A stretch of 13,080 bases of DNA, taken from positions 1 through 13,080 of the forward strand of contig JAKDMK010000027.1 of NCBI GenBank assembly GCA_030452365.1, read 5' to 3'. Position 1 is the first letter of the stretch. Each line of letters begins with the position of its first letter. This DNA comes from Nitrococcus sp. (GTDB lineage: Bacteria; Pseudomonadota; Gammaproteobacteria; Nitrococcales; Nitrococcaceae). The translations under genes and the position numbers were made by a program. Shown here in pieces: positions 1-9,316 of this stretch. The notes under the pieces were generated by a model. That model was not told where the DNA came from and searched no databases. It was given only the letters and a program-made list of their open reading frames with translations.

Positions 1-534
1 CATAACCAGCGCAATGCACTGGCGAGTGCCGCGGCCGCGCTGGCACTCGATGTGCCCGCGGCGGCGATTCGTGCCGGGCTGGAGGCGATGCGCCCGGTGC
101 CGGGACGCCTGTGTTGGCGCGAAGGTATCAGCGGTGCCCGTATCCTCGACGATACGTACAATGCCAACCCCGCTTCATTGGCGGCCGCCATTCGCGTATT
201 AGCCGAGACTTCAGGGCGCCGGTGGTTGGTGTTAGGGGACATGGCCGAGCTGGGAAATACGGCTCGACGCCTACATCGGCGCGCCGGCTGGCTTGCGCGC
301 GCGGGTGGGGTCGAACGTCTATTCGTGATCGGCGCGCTCGCGCCTGAAGTCGCCGCGGGATTCGGCCCTGGGGCCGAGCGCTTCGATGATCGGGAGGCGC
401 TGGTGGAGGTGCTCTGCGCGGCGCTTGGACCGGGTGTTGCCGTGCTTATCAAGGGCTCGCGCGCGGCGGCTATGGATCGCATCGCTGAGCGATTGGCGAT
501 TGCGAAACCGCACGCGGCCGGGATGGGGGGTTGA
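1..534 (+). CDS. murF: UDP-MurNAc-tripeptide--D-Ala-D-Ala ligase, 3' part
   Basis: This cytoplasmic Mur ligase adds D-Ala-D-Ala to UDP-MurNAc-tripeptide, the last cytoplasmic amino-acid addition. The window opens inside the gene: the first codons read HNQRNALA, the family's 'GRHN..NALAA' motif at the end of the central ATPase domain. About 177 of roughly 450 residues are present, mainly the C-terminal domain. Visible signatures are PGR followed by LDDTYNANP, then GDMAELG, and near the end the IKGSRAAAM motif that corresponds to 'VKGSR.A.M' in E. coli MurF. The true start lies upstream of the window; internal ATG codons such as the one at 52 are not starts. The stop at 532-534 lies two bases before the chosen mraY start, so the genes are probably co-translated. 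The family assignment is secure. Confidence 0.96.
   Translation, partial: HNQRNALASAAAALALDVPAAAIRAGLEAMRPVPGRLCWREGISGARILDDTYNANPASLAAAIRVLAETSGRRWLVLGDMAELGNTARRLHRRAGWLARAGGVERLFVIGALAPEVAAGFGPGAERFDDREALVEVLCAALGPGVAVLIKGSRAAAMDRIAERLAIAKPHAAGMGG
521..530 (+). promoter_or_regulatory. Ribosome binding site deciding the mraY start
   Basis: The purine-rich stretch GGATGGGGGG lies six bases before GTG 537, a suitable spacing. The competing start, TTG 531, directly abuts the G-run and would have no spacer. This favours GTG 537. Confidence 0.55.
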
Positions 535-536
535 AC

Positions 537-1619
537 GTGCTGCTGGTCTTGGCGCAATGGCTGGAGCATTACTACAGCGCCTTCAATGTCGTTCAGTATC
601 TGACCTTCCGGGCCATCCTCGGAACCTTGACCGCGCTTATCATTTCGCTGGCGGTGGGCCCGCCGCTCATCCGTTGGCTGATTCAGTACCAGGTCGGCCA
701 ACAGATTCGCAGCGACGGCCCGCAGACGCACTTGTCGAAGGCGGGGACTCCGACTATGGGCGGTGCCTTGATCCTGGTCAGCATCGCTTTCTCGACGCTG
801 CTTTGGAGCGATCTCAGTAACCGCTTCGTTTGGATCGTTCTGCTCGCCACGCTTGGATTCGGCGCAATCGGTGGGGTTGATGACTATCTCAAGCTCACCC
901 ATCGCAACAGCAAGGGGTTGACGGCGCGCATCAAATACGGCTGGCAATCGGTGCTCGCACTGTTGGTGGCATATGTGCTGTACGTCACGGCTCAGACCCC
1001 AATAGAGACATCCCTCATCGTCCCCTTGTTCAAGTCCGTGCGGATCCCGCTGGGCTGGCTATTCATCCCGCTCACCTATTTCGTCATCGTGGGCTCTTCC
1101 AACGCGGTGAACCTCACCGACGGCCTCGACGGATTAGCCATCGTGCCCACGGTGCTGATCGGTGCGGCCCTCGCGGTGTTCGTCTATGCCACGGGCCATG
1201 TCACGTTCGCGGATTACCTGGGCATTCCCTACATCAGCGGGGTTGGCGAGGTGGTGGTGTTTTGTGGCGCGCTGGTCGGCGCGGGATTGGGTTTCCTCTG
1301 GTTCAATACCTATCCCGCCATGGTGTTCATGGGTGATGTAGGGGCGCTGGCATTGGGCGCGGCACTGGGTGTGCTGGCGGTTGTGGTGCGCCAGGAGCTG
1401 GTGCTGTTCGTGATGGGCGGAGTATTCGTCATCGAGACGCTCTCGGTCATGCTGCAAGTCGCCTCCTTCAAGCTGACGGGGCAACGCGTGTTGCTCATGG
1501 CGCCGCTGCACCACCACTTCGAGCTCAAGGGTTGCCCGGAGCCGCGGGTCATCGTCCGATTCTGGATTGTCACAGTCATGTTGGTCCTAATTGGACTTGC
1601 GACCTTGAAGCTGCGCTAA
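537..1619 (+). CDS. mraY: Phospho-MurNAc-pentapeptide transferase (lipid I synthase)
   Basis: This polytopic inner-membrane enzyme transfers phospho-MurNAc-pentapeptide from UDP to undecaprenyl phosphate, giving lipid I. I chose GTG 537, which gives 360 residues. From this start the YYSAFNV motif begins at Y12, the same register and total length as E. coli MraY as I recall it. TTG 531 would add two residues and is the alternative. Key residues are intact: the DDY motif with D115 and D116, the [10 protein letters not shown] loop, FMGDVG with D267, and the HHHFELKG motif near residue 325. RNDGP..H.SK-like and GTPTMGG motifs follow the first membrane segment, and about ten hydrophobic segments are spread along the chain. 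It sits between murF and murD and hands lipid I to MurG, encoded three genes downstream. Confidence 0.97.
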   Translation: MLLVLAQWLEHYYSAFNVVQYLTFRAILGTLTALIISLAVGPPLIRWLIQYQVGQQIRSDGPQTHLSKAGTPTMGGALILVSIAFSTLLWSDLSNRFVWIVLLATLGFGAIGGVDDYLKLTHRNSKGLTARIKYGWQSVLALLVAYVLYVTAQTPIETSLIVPLFKSVRIPLGWLFIPLTYFVIVGSSNAVNLTDGLDGLAIVPTVLIGAALAVFVYATGHVTFADYLGIPYISGVGEVVVFCGALVGAGLGFLWFNTYPAMVFMGDVGALALGAALGVLAVVVRQELVLFVMGGVFVIETLSVMLQVASFKLTGQRVLLMAPLHHHFELKGCPEPRVIVRFWIVTVMLVLIGLATLKLR

Positions 1620-1635
1620 GAGGCCGGAATCTACC

Positions 1636-2973
1636 ATGGTGAGCAAGGTTGACAAGGTGATCGTCGGGCTCGGGGAGACCGGCTTTTCCTGTGTTCGCTA
1701 CCTGCTTGTCGAGGGCTGGAGAGTCGCGGTGACCGACAGCCGCCTGCAGCCGCCGCGGCTCGCCGCGCTGCGGGAGGCTTATTCCGAGGTGCCAGTGGCC
1801 GTCGGTGGCATCGATCGGGGCTTATTGCTCGGCGCGCAGGAGATCGTGGTCAGTCCCGGGGTGTCCCTGACCGAGCCCGGGTTATGCGAGGCACGAGCCC
1901 GAGGCATTCCCATCATCGGGGATATCGAGCTATTTGCGCGCGCAATCACGGCGCCGGTGCTCGCGATTACGGGAACCAACGGCAAAAGCACGGTCACGGC
2001 GTTGCTCGGCGAGATGGCTCGGGCGGCTGCAATCGACGTGGCGGTTGGCGGCAACCTGGGGCCGCCGGCGTTGGATCTGTTGCGGGCTCGGCAGGCGCAG
2101 CTCTATGTGCTCGAGTTATCGAGCTTTCAGCTGGAGAGCGTCTACAGCCTCAATGCCCGTGCCGCGACTATCCTCAATATCGCCGCGGATCATTTAGACC
2201 GGTATCCCAGCGTTTGCGCTTACCTCGAGGCTAAGACAACCATTTTCCGCGGCAACGGCAGCATGATCTTAAATGCGGACCACCCAATGATCAGCGCCTT
2301 GGCTAATCCAGAGCGCGATACGCTCTATTTTACCCTCGACACTGCGACCGACGAGCACACCTTCGGCATCGACCGCGTGCAGGGCGAGCCCTGGTTTTGT
2401 CGTGGCCGCAGTCCTCTTGCGCCAACCGCGACATTCCACCCGCTGGGCCGCCACAATCAGGCCAATGCACTGGCTGCGCTTGCACTCGGCAGCGCCGCGG
2501 GGCTGCCGTTGCAGGCCCTGCTGCAGGGCCTGCAGCGCGTCCGAGGCTTGCCGCACCGTATGCAGCCGGTGATCGAGCATAACGAGGTGCTCTGGATCAA
2601 TGACTCCAAAGGCACCAATGTCGGAGCGACCCTGGCCGCCATGGCCGGACTCGAGCGGCCTTTGATTCTGATTCTGGGTGGCCAGGGCAAGGGTCAGGAC
2701 TTTGGGGCACTGCAGGCGGCGGTGCGGGAACGTGCGCGCGCCGCCATTGTGCTCGGCGAGGACGCAGAGCGGCTGGCTCGCGCAATTGATGGGGCCTGTC
2801 CGGTGGAGAAGGCGGTGGATCTGTCTGCTGCCGTGAAAAGCGCGGCGCGGCTGGCGCGCCCGGGTGACATCGTACTACTCTCGCCGGCCTGTGCGAGCTT
2901 CGACATGTTCTCGGATTACGCCGAGCGCGGCGAGGTATTTCGGATGGCGGTAAAGGCGGCGATAAATGGCTGA
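1636..2973 (+). CDS. murD: UDP-MurNAc-L-alanine--D-glutamate ligase
   Basis: This cytoplasmic ATP-dependent ligase adds D-glutamate to UDP-MurNAc-L-Ala. The 445-residue protein is close to E. coli MurD in length. The N-terminal domain opens with IVGLGETGFSC, the UDP-binding Rossmann start. The ATP-binding P-loop GTNGKST is at about 113-119, followed by LELSSFQLE. The lysine in YLEAKTTIF occupies the place of the carbamylated lysine of the family. The motif LPHRMQ..IEHN..WINDSKGTN marks the start of the C-terminal domain, and LLSPACASFD lies close to the end. ATG 1636 follows a 16-base gap after mraY, with AAGAGG around the mraY stop as a likely ribosome site. The 3' end overlaps ftsW by eight bases. 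Confidence 0.97.
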   Translation: MVSKVDKVIVGLGETGFSCVRYLLVEGWRVAVTDSRLQPPRLAALREAYSEVPVAVGGIDRGLLLGAQEIVVSPGVSLTEPGLCEARARGIPIIGDIELFARAITAPVLAITGTNGKSTVTALLGEMARAAAIDVAVGGNLGPPALDLLRARQAQLYVLELSSFQLESVYSLNARAATILNIAADHLDRYPSVCAYLEAKTTIFRGNGSMILNADHPMISALANPERDTLYFTLDTATDEHTFGIDRVQGEPWFCRGRSPLAPTATFHPLGRHNQANALAALALGSAAGLPLQALLQGLQRVRGLPHRMQPVIEHNEVLWINDSKGTNVGATLAAMAGLERPLILILGGQGKGQDFGALQAAVRERARAAIVLGEDAERLARAIDGACPVEKAVDLSAAVKSAARLARPGDIVLLSPACASFDMFSDYAERGEVFRMAVKAAING

Positions 2974-4168
2974 GACGGGTGCCGGGATTGCCCTAATCAG
3001 CGGCCGTTCACGCCGAGTGCCGGCGTTAGCGGCCAATTTGGATTGGCCGCTACTCGCTGTGCTCATCGCGATCACCGCATTGGGTCTGGTTATGGTGGCT
3101 TCCGCCTCGGTGGCCATCGCCGATCGAAATCTTGGCGAACCCTTGTACTATCTGCGCCGGCAAGCGGGTTACCTGCTACTCGCTATAGTCTTGGCCTTGC
3201 CCGGGCTGCGCATCCCTATGATCCACTGGCAGCGGCTCGGTACCGCGCTGCTGACAGCGAGCCTCGTGCTGCTGGCGCTGGTGCTGATCCCAGGCCTCGG
3301 GCACGCGGTCAACGGCAGTGCCCGTTGGTTAGCGCTGGGCCCTTTCAACCTACAGGTCTCAGAAGTCGCCAAACTCTGTGTTTTCGTCTATCTCGCCGGC
3401 TACCTGGTCCGCCGTGGCGAGGCCGTACGCGCCACCCTGCGTGGTCTGCTGATTCCCTTCGGAGCTCTTGGCCTGGTTTCGCTGCTGCTGCTGTTGGAGC
3501 CAGATTTCGGCACCGCGGCCGTGCTTATGGCCACCGGCATGGCATTGCTTTTCATCGCCGGTGCAGCGATGTGGCGCTTCATCCTGTTGCTCACGCTAGT
3601 TGCCGCCATGGGCGCCGCCCTGATCGTCACGGAGCCTTATCGCTGGCAGCGGGTGACGGGGTTTCTCAATCCCTGGGCGGATCCATTCGATACTGGATTT
3701 CAGCTCACGCAGTCGCTGATCGCGATCGGTCGCGGCCACTGGTTCGGCGTAGGGCTCGGCAACAGTGTAGAAAAGCTGTTCTATCTACCGGAGGCACATA
3801 CCGATTTTCTCTTCGCGGTACTGGCCGAGGAGCTCGGTCTAGTGGGCGTGAGCGTGACCATCGGCCTATATGGCTTCGTGGTTTGGCGGGCGTTTCGGAT
3901 CGCCGCGCGGGCGATGCGTTTAGAGCGGCGATTCTGCGGCTATTTCGCCTATGCCGTTGGCATCTGGCTGGGGCTGCAGGCCTTCCTGAATATCGGCGTC
4001 AACATGGGATTGCTGCCCACCGAGGGTACGACATTGCCGCTCATGAGCTACGGCGGCAGCAGTCTGGTGATGACCGTGCTTACCTGCACGCTGCTGTTGC
4101 GCGTCGATCACGAGAATCGCGTGGCCGCGGTGGGCGCCCGCGATGTGGCGCGGGAGGGCAGCGAATGA
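2966..4168 (+). CDS. ftsW: SEDS-family septal peptidoglycan glycosyltransferase FtsW
   Basis: FtsW is an inner-membrane SEDS protein that polymerises lipid II into glycan at the division septum, working with the class B transpeptidase FtsI. The 400-residue protein has a short cytoplasmic N-terminus, a first membrane segment from about residue 27, and roughly ten hydrophobic segments in all. Family signatures are NGSARWL, LEPDFGTA, FDTGFQLTQSLIAIG, LPEAHTDFLFA and, near the end, LLPTEGTTLPLMSYGGSS. D280 in LPEAHTD matches the conserved aspartate needed for SEDS polymerase activity. RodA is the main alternative, but the location between murD and murG and the length fit FtsW. ATG 2966 lies inside the end of murD (overlap ATGGCTGA), with AAAGGCGG upstream as ribosome site. 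Confidence 0.96.
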   Translation: MAETGAGIALISGRSRRVPALAANLDWPLLAVLIAITALGLVMVASASVAIADRNLGEPLYYLRRQAGYLLLAIVLALPGLRIPMIHWQRLGTALLTASLVLLALVLIPGLGHAVNGSARWLALGPFNLQVSEVAKLCVFVYLAGYLVRRGEAVRATLRGLLIPFGALGLVSLLLLLEPDFGTAAVLMATGMALLFIAGAAMWRFILLLTLVAAMGAALIVTEPYRWQRVTGFLNPWADPFDTGFQLTQSLIAIGRGHWFGVGLGNSVEKLFYLPEAHTDFLFAVLAEELGLVGVSVTIGLYGFVVWRAFRIAARAMRLERRFCGYFAYAVGIWLGLQAFLNIGVNMGLLPTEGTTLPLMSYGGSSLVMTVLTCTLLLRVDHENRVAAVGARDVAREGSE

Positions 4169-5244
4169 GCGCGGCTCCGGTAATGATTGTGGCCGGAGGT
4201 ACCGGTGGCCACGTCTTCCCGGCGCTTGCCGTTGCCGAGGAGCTTCGACGCCGGCGCATCGGCGTGATCTGGGTGGGGACCCGACGCGGCTTGGAAGCGC
4301 GGATCGTTCCGGCTGCAGGGATCGCCATGGAGTGGATCGAGGTGCGCGCGCTGCGCGGCAGGGGCTTGCAAGGCTGGCTTGGCGCGCCGGGGATGTTGCT
4401 ACGCGCCGTGTGGCAAGCGCTGCGGCTGGTGGCCCGCTATCGGCCGCGGGTGGTACTGGGCATGGGCGGATACGTGTCGGGGCCAGGTGCATTGGCGGCG
4501 TGGCTGCTGCGCCGGCCGTTGCTGATCCATGAGCAGAACGTCACCGCAGGCTTTACCAACCGGCTATTGCGACGACGCGCGCGCATCGTGATGACCGGTT
4601 TCCCCGGGATCTTCGCAGGTTCTGCGCCCAGCGTTTGGACAGGCAATCCGGTGCGCAGCGAGATCATCGGCGTTCCTGTCCCGCGGCTGCGCTACGCGAT
4701 GCGCCGCGATACGCCGCGCTTGTTGGTCTTGGGCGGGAGCCAGGGCGCTGAAGTGCTTAACACGGTCATTCCGGCGGCACTGGCCCGGCTAGAGCCCGCA
4801 CAGCGCCCGCTGGTCCGCCACCAGGCGGGTCAGCGAACTGTGGCGCTGGCGCGGGAGGCCTATCGCAGGCACGCGGTTGCGGCAAGGGTGAGCGAGTTCA
4901 TCGACGCCATGGCCGAGGCCTACGGTTGGGCCGATTTGGTGGTTTGCCGCGCCGGTGCGCTGACCGTCGCCGAGCTCGCTGTCGCCGGTGTCGCGTCGGT
5001 GTTGGTGCCGTTTCCTTACGCCACGGACGATCACCAGACGGCGAATGCCCGCTTTCTGAGCCGCGCCGGTGCCGCTGTGCTCATCCCGGAGCACGCCTTT
5101 AGCGCGCAGCGTCTGAGCTTTGTGCTCTCAAGGCTGCTCGGCGATCGTGACCGGCTCTGGGTCATGGCACAGCGCGCGCGCCAGCAAGGGCGCCCGCAGG
5201 CCACCGCGTGTGTAGTCAGGCTGTGCCTGGAGGTGGCGGCATGA
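4165..5244 (+). CDS. murG: UDP-GlcNAc:lipid I N-acetylglucosaminyltransferase
   Basis: MurG is a GT-B glycosyltransferase on the inner face of the cytoplasmic membrane. It adds GlcNAc to lipid I, making lipid II. From ATG 4165 it has 359 residues. The N-terminal glycine loop [12 protein letters not shown] (G11-A22) binds the lipid substrate side. [10 protein letters not shown] and [14 protein letters not shown] follow, then the second glycine loop [10 protein letters not shown] and the nucleotide-sugar site [11 protein letters not shown] with [14 protein letters not shown]. The frame stays open far upstream through ftsW, but the protein homology begins only at 4165. There GGAGGG at 4153-4158 is well spaced and ATGA overlaps the ftsW stop. 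The end overlaps murC by ATGA. Confidence 0.97.
   Translation: MSAAPVMIVAGGTGGHVFPALAVAEELRRRRIGVIWVGTRRGLEARIVPAAGIAMEWIEVRALRGRGLQGWLGAPGMLLRAVWQALRLVARYRPRVVLGMGGYVSGPGALAAWLLRRPLLIHEQNVTAGFTNRLLRRRARIVMTGFPGIFAGSAPSVWTGNPVRSEIIGVPVPRLRYAMRRDTPRLLVLGGSQGAEVLNTVIPAALARLEPAQRPLVRHQAGQRTVALAREAYRRHAVAARVSEFIDAMAEAYGWADLVVCRAGALTVAELAVAGVASVLVPFPYATDDHQTANARFLSRAGAAVLIPEHAFSAQRLSFVLSRLLGDRDRLWVMAQRARQQGRPQATACVVRLCLEVAA
5229..5236 (+). promoter_or_regulatory. Ribosome binding site deciding the murC start
   Basis: GGAGGTGG within the last codons of murG places its GGAGG core seven bases before ATG 5241. This supports that start over an upstream in-frame start at 5208, which would lengthen MurC by 11 unconserved residues. 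Confidence 0.75.
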
Positions 5245-6689
5245 GCATGGCCTACGACAGGCGCTGGGACCCGAATGCGCCAGGCGCCATGAGGCGGGTT
5301 CGGCGCATCTATTTTGTCGGCATCGGCGGCTCTGGGATGGGTGGGATCGCCGAGGTATTGCTCAACCTCGGCTACGAGGTTTTTGGCTCGGATCTACGCG
5401 AGAACGCCGTGACCCGACGCCTGAGCGAGCTCGGCGCCGGTGTTTGGTATAACCACGATGGCCGGCGTGTAGCGCAGATGGACGCCGTGGTGACCTCCAG
5501 CGCCGTTGGCCCGGACAATACGGAGGTCGTGGCTGCTCGCCAACACCGCATTCCGGTTGTTCCGCGCGCCGAAATGCTCGCCGAGCTGATGCGTTTTCGC
5601 TATGGCATCGCGGTCGCGGGCACGCACGGCAAGACCACGACGACCAGTCTGATCGCGAGCGTGCTTGCCGAGGGTGGCTTAGATCCTACCTTCGTGATCG
5701 GTGGGCGCCTCAACAGCACGGCGAGCCACGCTCGCTTGGGTGCGGGACGCTATCTGGTCGCGGAAGCCGACGAGAGCGATGCCTCCTTCCTGTACCTGCA
5801 ACCGATGCTCGCCGTGGTGACCAACATCGACGCGGACCACCTTGGAACGTACCAGGGGGACTTCGCGCGTCTGCGGGCGAGCTTTCTCGAGTTCCTGCAT
5901 CACTTGCCTTTCTACGGATTGTCAGTGCTGTGCATCGATGATCCCGAGATACGCCGGCTGATGGACCGTATTACCCGGCCCGCCCGGACCTATGGCTACA
6001 GTGCCGATGCCGATGTGCGTGCCACGGATCTCGTCCAGCACGGTGCGCGCACAGGTTTCACGGTTCAGATCAGGGATGAAACACCCTTTGCCGTGGATCT
6101 AAGCCTACCGGGTCGCCACAATGCGCTCAATGCGCTGGCGGCGATTGCGGTGGCCCTGGAGCTGGGTGTATCCCGCAGCGCCGTTGTCCGGGGTCTTGCC
6201 GAGTTCGCTGGCATCGACCGGCGTTTTCAACCTTGCGGCGATCTCATTCTCTCGGGCGCACGTATCAGCTTGGTGGATGATTACGGCCACCATCCGCGCG
6301 AAATCGCGGCGGTGCTGCAGGCGGCCCGAGACGGCTGGCCCGGGCGCCGTGTCGTTCTGGCTTTCCAGCCACACCGCTATAGTCGGACGCGGGATTTGTT
6401 CGAGGATTTTGCGCGCGTGCTCTCGACGGCCGACGCGCTGCTGCTTGCCGAAGTCTATGCGGCGGGCGAGGTGGCCATTGCCGGTGCCGACGGGCGCAGC
6501 TTGTGTCGCGCGATCCGAGCGCGCGGCCAGATCGATCCCGTGTTCGCGCTGAGCTTGGAAGAGCTGATCGATCTCGTGCCGGATGTAGTGCGCGACGGCG
6601 ATCTGCTGATAACCCTAGGGGCGGGAAGCATCGGCAACGTGCCGGGGCTTTTGCGTTCCCGTTACGGTGCCGGGGAGGGTGAGGGATGA
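5241..6689 (+). CDS. murC: UDP-MurNAc--L-alanine ligase
   Basis: This cytoplasmic ATP-dependent ligase adds L-alanine to UDP-MurNAc, the first step of stem-peptide assembly. ATG 5241 gives 482 residues, against 491 in E. coli. After a short variable N-terminus comes [24 protein letters not shown], which I give only as the landmark [10 protein letters not shown]. The P-loop is GTHGKTTTT at about 127-135. [10 protein letters not shown] and TNIDADH follow, then [11 protein letters not shown], then DDYGHHP at about 346-352, and FQPHRYSRT in the C-terminal domain. The start overlaps the murG stop by ATGA and the stop overlaps the murB start by ATGA. It uses the UDP-MurNAc produced by the neighbouring murB product. 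Confidence 0.97.
   Translation: MSMAYDRRWDPNAPGAMRRVRRIYFVGIGGSGMGGIAEVLLNLGYEVFGSDLRENAVTRRLSELGAGVWYNHDGRRVAQMDAVVTSSAVGPDNTEVVAARQHRIPVVPRAEMLAELMRFRYGIAVAGTHGKTTTTSLIASVLAEGGLDPTFVIGGRLNSTASHARLGAGRYLVAEADESDASFLYLQPMLAVVTNIDADHLGTYQGDFARLRASFLEFLHHLPFYGLSVLCIDDPEIRRLMDRITRPARTYGYSADADVRATDLVQHGARTGFTVQIRDETPFAVDLSLPGRHNALNALAAIAVALELGVSRSAVVRGLAEFAGIDRRFQPCGDLILSGARISLVDDYGHHPREIAAVLQAARDGWPGRRVVLAFQPHRYSRTRDLFEDFARVLSTADALLLAEVYAAGEVAIAGADGRSLCRAIRARGQIDPVFALSLEELIDLVPDVVRDGDLLITLGAGSIGNVPGLLRSRYGAGEGEG
6672..6685 (+). promoter_or_regulatory. Strong ribosome binding site for murB
   Basis: An unusually long purine-rich tract, GGGGAGGGTGAGGG, ends immediately before ATG 6686, with its GGAGG core seven bases from the start. 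It lies in the last codons of murC and fixes the murB start at the ATGA overlap. Confidence 0.7.
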
Positions 6690-7588
6690 CCCTTGTGCGC
6701 GGCATCCGCGGCACCCTGCGCGAGAATGAGCCCATGGGGCGGCACACCTCATGGCGTGCCGGTGGGCGCGCGCGGCGCTTCTTCGAGCCGGCTGACGTGG
6801 AGGATCTGGTTGCCTTCGTGCGTGAGCTTCCGGCGACGGAAGCCGTGCTCTGGGTCGGTTTGGGCAGCAACCTCTTGGTGCGCGACGGCGGGGTACGGGC
6901 AACGGTTATTCAAACCCGCACGGCTTTGCTCGGACTGGAGCGTTTGCAAGGCAGCCGGGTGCGTGTCGGTGCCGGTGTAGCCTGTGCTCAGGTGGCGCGA
7001 GCTTGCGCGCGCTGGGGATTGCAGGGCGCGGAGTTTCTCTCGGGTATCCCGGGCACGATGGGTGGCGCTTTGGCGATGAATGCCGGGGCCTGGGGCGCGG
7101 AGACCTGGGAGTGGGTCATAGGGGTCGAGACACTCGACCAAGCGGGTACCCGGCATCGACGCAGCGCGGCGCAATATCATATCGGCTACCGCACGGTGGT
7201 TGCACCGGCGCGAGAGGCCTTTCTAGGTGCGACCTTGCAGCTCGACCCCGGCGGCGATCCGCAGGCGCTCGGCGCACGTGTGCGGGCCCTATTGGCGCGT
7301 CGCGGGGCTGCACAGCCGCTTGGCCGGCCGAGCTGCGGCTCGGTGTTTCGCAATCCGCCGGGCGATTTTGCGGCGCGCTTGATCGATCAGGCGGGGCTGA
7401 AAGGCCGGCGCTGCGGCGGCGCCTGTGTCTCTACCAAACATGCCAACTTCATCCTCAACCAGGGCGATGCCAGCGCGAGCGATATCGAGGCACTGATCGG
7501 CTACGTGCAGCGCCGGGTGCGCGATTTGTACGGGGTGGAGCTGCAGACCGAGGTGTGCATTGTCGGGGAGGAGCCGAGCCATGGTTGA
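6686..7588 (+). CDS. murB: UDP-N-acetylenolpyruvoylglucosamine reductase, type II
   Basis: MurB is a cytoplasmic FAD enzyme that uses NADPH to reduce enolpyruvyl-UDP-GlcNAc to UDP-MurNAc. At 300 residues it is the short (type II) form rather than the longer E. coli type I form. The FAD-domain motifs are [10 protein letters not shown] near residue 18, [10 protein letters not shown] at 60-69 and [17 protein letters not shown] from 119. The catalytic serine is S219 in [16 protein letters not shown] and [11 protein letters not shown] follow, and E289 in LQTEVCIVG fits the C-terminal catalytic glutamate. The stretch IGYRTVVAP replaces the usual 'YR.S' substrate motif, a mild departure. It starts at an ATGA overlap with murC and shares its last eight bases with ddl, so its supply is tied to MurC and Ddl. 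Confidence 0.95.
   Translation: MTLVRGIRGTLRENEPMGRHTSWRAGGRARRFFEPADVEDLVAFVRELPATEAVLWVGLGSNLLVRDGGVRATVIQTRTALLGLERLQGSRVRVGAGVACAQVARACARWGLQGAEFLSGIPGTMGGALAMNAGAWGAETWEWVIGVETLDQAGTRHRRSAAQYHIGYRTVVAPAREAFLGATLQLDPGGDPQALGARVRALLARRGAAQPLGRPSCGSVFRNPPGDFAARLIDQAGLKGRRCGGACVSTKHANFILNQGDASASDIEALIGYVQRRVRDLYGVELQTEVCIVGEEPSHG
7565..7573 (+). promoter_or_regulatory. Ribosome binding site deciding the ddl start
   Basis: GGGGAGGAG at 7565-7573 has its GGAGG core nine bases before ATG 7581. The upstream in-frame TTG 7560 has no comparable site and would add only seven unconserved residues. Confidence 0.7.
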
Positions 7589-8522
7589 CCCCACTGGCCC
7601 GCGAGTCGCGGATGCAGGGCATGTCGCGGTGCTGGCCGGCGGCTGGTCCGCCGAGCGCGAGATATCTCTAAAAAGCGGGGCCGCGGTGCTCGAGGCGCTG
7701 CGCGGCCGCGGGATAAATGCGCACGGCTTCGATCCCAGGGAGCGTGCGCTGAGCGCGCTCGGTGAATTCGATCGCGCTTTCATCGCACTCCATGGCCGTG
7801 GTGGTGAGGACGGCGTTATTCAGGGTGCGCTCGAGGTCATGGGCATCCCGTATACCGGCACTGGTGTGCGGGGATCAGCCCTGGGCATGGATAAGCTGCG
7901 CACCAAGCTGATCTGGCGCGGCCTGGGGCTGCCGACCCCGGCTTTCCTGCAATTGGACTCAGAGGCTGCACTTGGCCGGGTGGAAGCCGAGCTCGGCTAT
8001 CCGGTCATGGTCAAGCCCAATCACGAGGGTTCTAGCCTAGGCATGGCGCGCGTGAACGCCGCAACGGAGCTGCTGGATGCCTGGCACAAGGCCTGTCAGT
8101 ACGACCGCGAGGTCTTCGTCGAGCGTTGGATCAGCGGGCGGGAATATACCGTCAGCCTGCTCGGTGAGCAGGCATTGCCGGCGATCTGGATCGAGCCGGC
8201 GAGCGAATTCTACGACTTCGATGCCAAATACCGCGCCGCCGAGACGCGACTGCATTGCCCGTGCGGACTATCGGGGCCGACCGAGTCGGCTCTGGCGGGG
8301 CTTGCTGTTGCGGCTTACGAAGCCGTGTGCGGCAGTGGCTGGGGGCGGGTCGACTTGATGCGCGATGCGGATGGTGCCTTTTGGCTGTTGGAAGTGAACA
8401 CCGTGCCGGGCCTGACAGAGCACTCTTTGGTGCCGATGGCCGCGCGCGTGGCTGGGCTCGATATGGATGAGCTGGTTTGGCGGATCCTGCAGACCAGTTG
8501 GCACAGCCGAGGTTTGCAATGA
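7581..8522 (+). CDS. ddl: D-alanine--D-alanine ligase (DdlB type)
   Basis: This cytoplasmic ATP-grasp ligase makes D-Ala-D-Ala, the substrate of MurF. ATG 7581 gives 313 residues, against 306 for E. coli DdlB. AVLAGGWSAEREISL near the N-terminus contains E25, the counterpart of the substrate-binding E15 of E. coli. ALHGRGGEDG follows at about 69-78. The ATP-binding region has VMVKPNHEGSSLGM, with the catalytic-loop serine in HEGSS, and VERWISGREYTV. EFYDFDAKY carries the tyrosine equivalent to Y216, so a D-Ala-D-Ala rather than D-Ala-D-Lac product is expected. The metal-binding end is GRVDLM and LEVNTVPGLTEHSL; E. coli has NTSPG there, a conservative change. It overlaps murB by ATGGTTGA and ftsQ by ATGA. 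Confidence 0.96.
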   Translation: MVDPTGPRVADAGHVAVLAGGWSAEREISLKSGAAVLEALRGRGINAHGFDPRERALSALGEFDRAFIALHGRGGEDGVIQGALEVMGIPYTGTGVRGSALGMDKLRTKLIWRGLGLPTPAFLQLDSEAALGRVEAELGYPVMVKPNHEGSSLGMARVNAATELLDAWHKACQYDREVFVERWISGREYTVSLLGEQALPAIWIEPASEFYDFDAKYRAAETRLHCPCGLSGPTESALAGLAVAAYEAVCGSGWGRVDLMRDADGAFWLLEVNTVPGLTEHSLVPMAARVAGLDMDELVWRILQTSWHSRGLQ

Positions 8523-9316
8523 GCACAGTGAGCATGGAATCGACTGCCGGGCGCTGGAGCGAGGACGCAAGGCAAGCGCCGCCCGTGCGCCGCGGGCCGG
8601 TACGCAGCCTCGCCATGGCCGTGCTGGTGGCGACGGTGATAGCCGTCGGCGTGTTGGTGCTGCGGCACTTGTCGATGGCGCAATTGCTGCCGTTGCACTC
8701 GGTGGTGCTGGAGGGGGACCTGATGCATGTCTCCGAGGCAGAGCTGCGTTCGGCCATCGGACCGTTGCTGCAGCGCGGCCTGCTTGGAGTAAACGTGACC
8801 GCCATACGGCTCGCGGTAGAGGTGTTGCCGTGGGTGGATCACGCAACGGTGCATCGCCTCTGGCCGGATGCGCTGCGCATCAGCTTGATCGAGCAAGTAG
8901 CGCTTGCACGCTGGGGCGAGGCGGGGTTGCTCAATTATCGCGGCGAGGTCTTTCGCCCAAGCACTCTACCAGAGGGGCTGCCGCGGCTCGCTGGACCCAA
9001 GGGCAGCGAGCGCCGGGTGCTGCGGCAGTTCCATCAGATGCGGAAGCTATTGAATGCGGTCGGCCTGAGTTTGACCGGTCTGGTACTGGATACGCGTCGG
9101 TCTTGGACCGCCGAGCTAGGCGACGGCGCCGTGATCCGGATCGGTCGTGATCATATTAAAGCGCGGATGCGACAATTTGCGGCGGTCTGGCCGCGCATTG
9201 CCGATGATAGCCGGGGTCGATCTCTGCTCGTCGCCGATCTGCGCTATCCGAACGGTCTGTCGATCCGCTGGGACGGGTCTCCTGAGGGTGACTATGCACG
9301 AGGATCTGGGAAATGA
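8519..9316 (+). CDS. ftsQ: Cell division protein FtsQ
   Basis: FtsQ is a bitopic inner-membrane divisome protein that bridges early and late division proteins through FtsB and FtsL. ATG 8519 gives 265 residues. The layout is typical: a basic, proline-containing cytoplasmic tail (about 1-30), one membrane helix at about 31-48 (SLAMAVLVATVIAVGVLVL), and a periplasmic POTRA domain. The POTRA domain starts near LHSVVLEGDLMHVSEAEL and includes LPWVDHATVHRLWPDALRI. It is followed by the beta domain with LLNYRGEVF and, near the end, VADLRYPNGLSIRW. FtsQ diverges strongly in sequence, so topology and location carry much of the call. The start overlaps the ddl stop by ATGA, with GAGG at 8509-8512 upstream. 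The tail after SIRW is short compared with E. coli. Confidence 0.93.
   Translation: MSTVSMESTAGRWSEDARQAPPVRRGPVRSLAMAVLVATVIAVGVLVLRHLSMAQLLPLHSVVLEGDLMHVSEAELRSAIGPLLQRGLLGVNVTAIRLAVEVLPWVDHATVHRLWPDALRISLIEQVALARWGEAGLLNYRGEVFRPSTLPEGLPRLAGPKGSERRVLRQFHQMRKLLNAVGLSLTGLVLDTRRSWTAELGDGAVIRIGRDHIKARMRQFAAVWPRIADDSRGRSLLVADLRYPNGLSIRWDGSPEGDYARGSGK

Noticed and set aside
3043..4164. Long open frame extending murG upstream through ftsW in another frame
   Set aside because: The translation is arginine- and serine-rich with no MurG similarity until 4165. ftsW is clearly the coding frame here; GC-rich codon bias keeps the other frame open.
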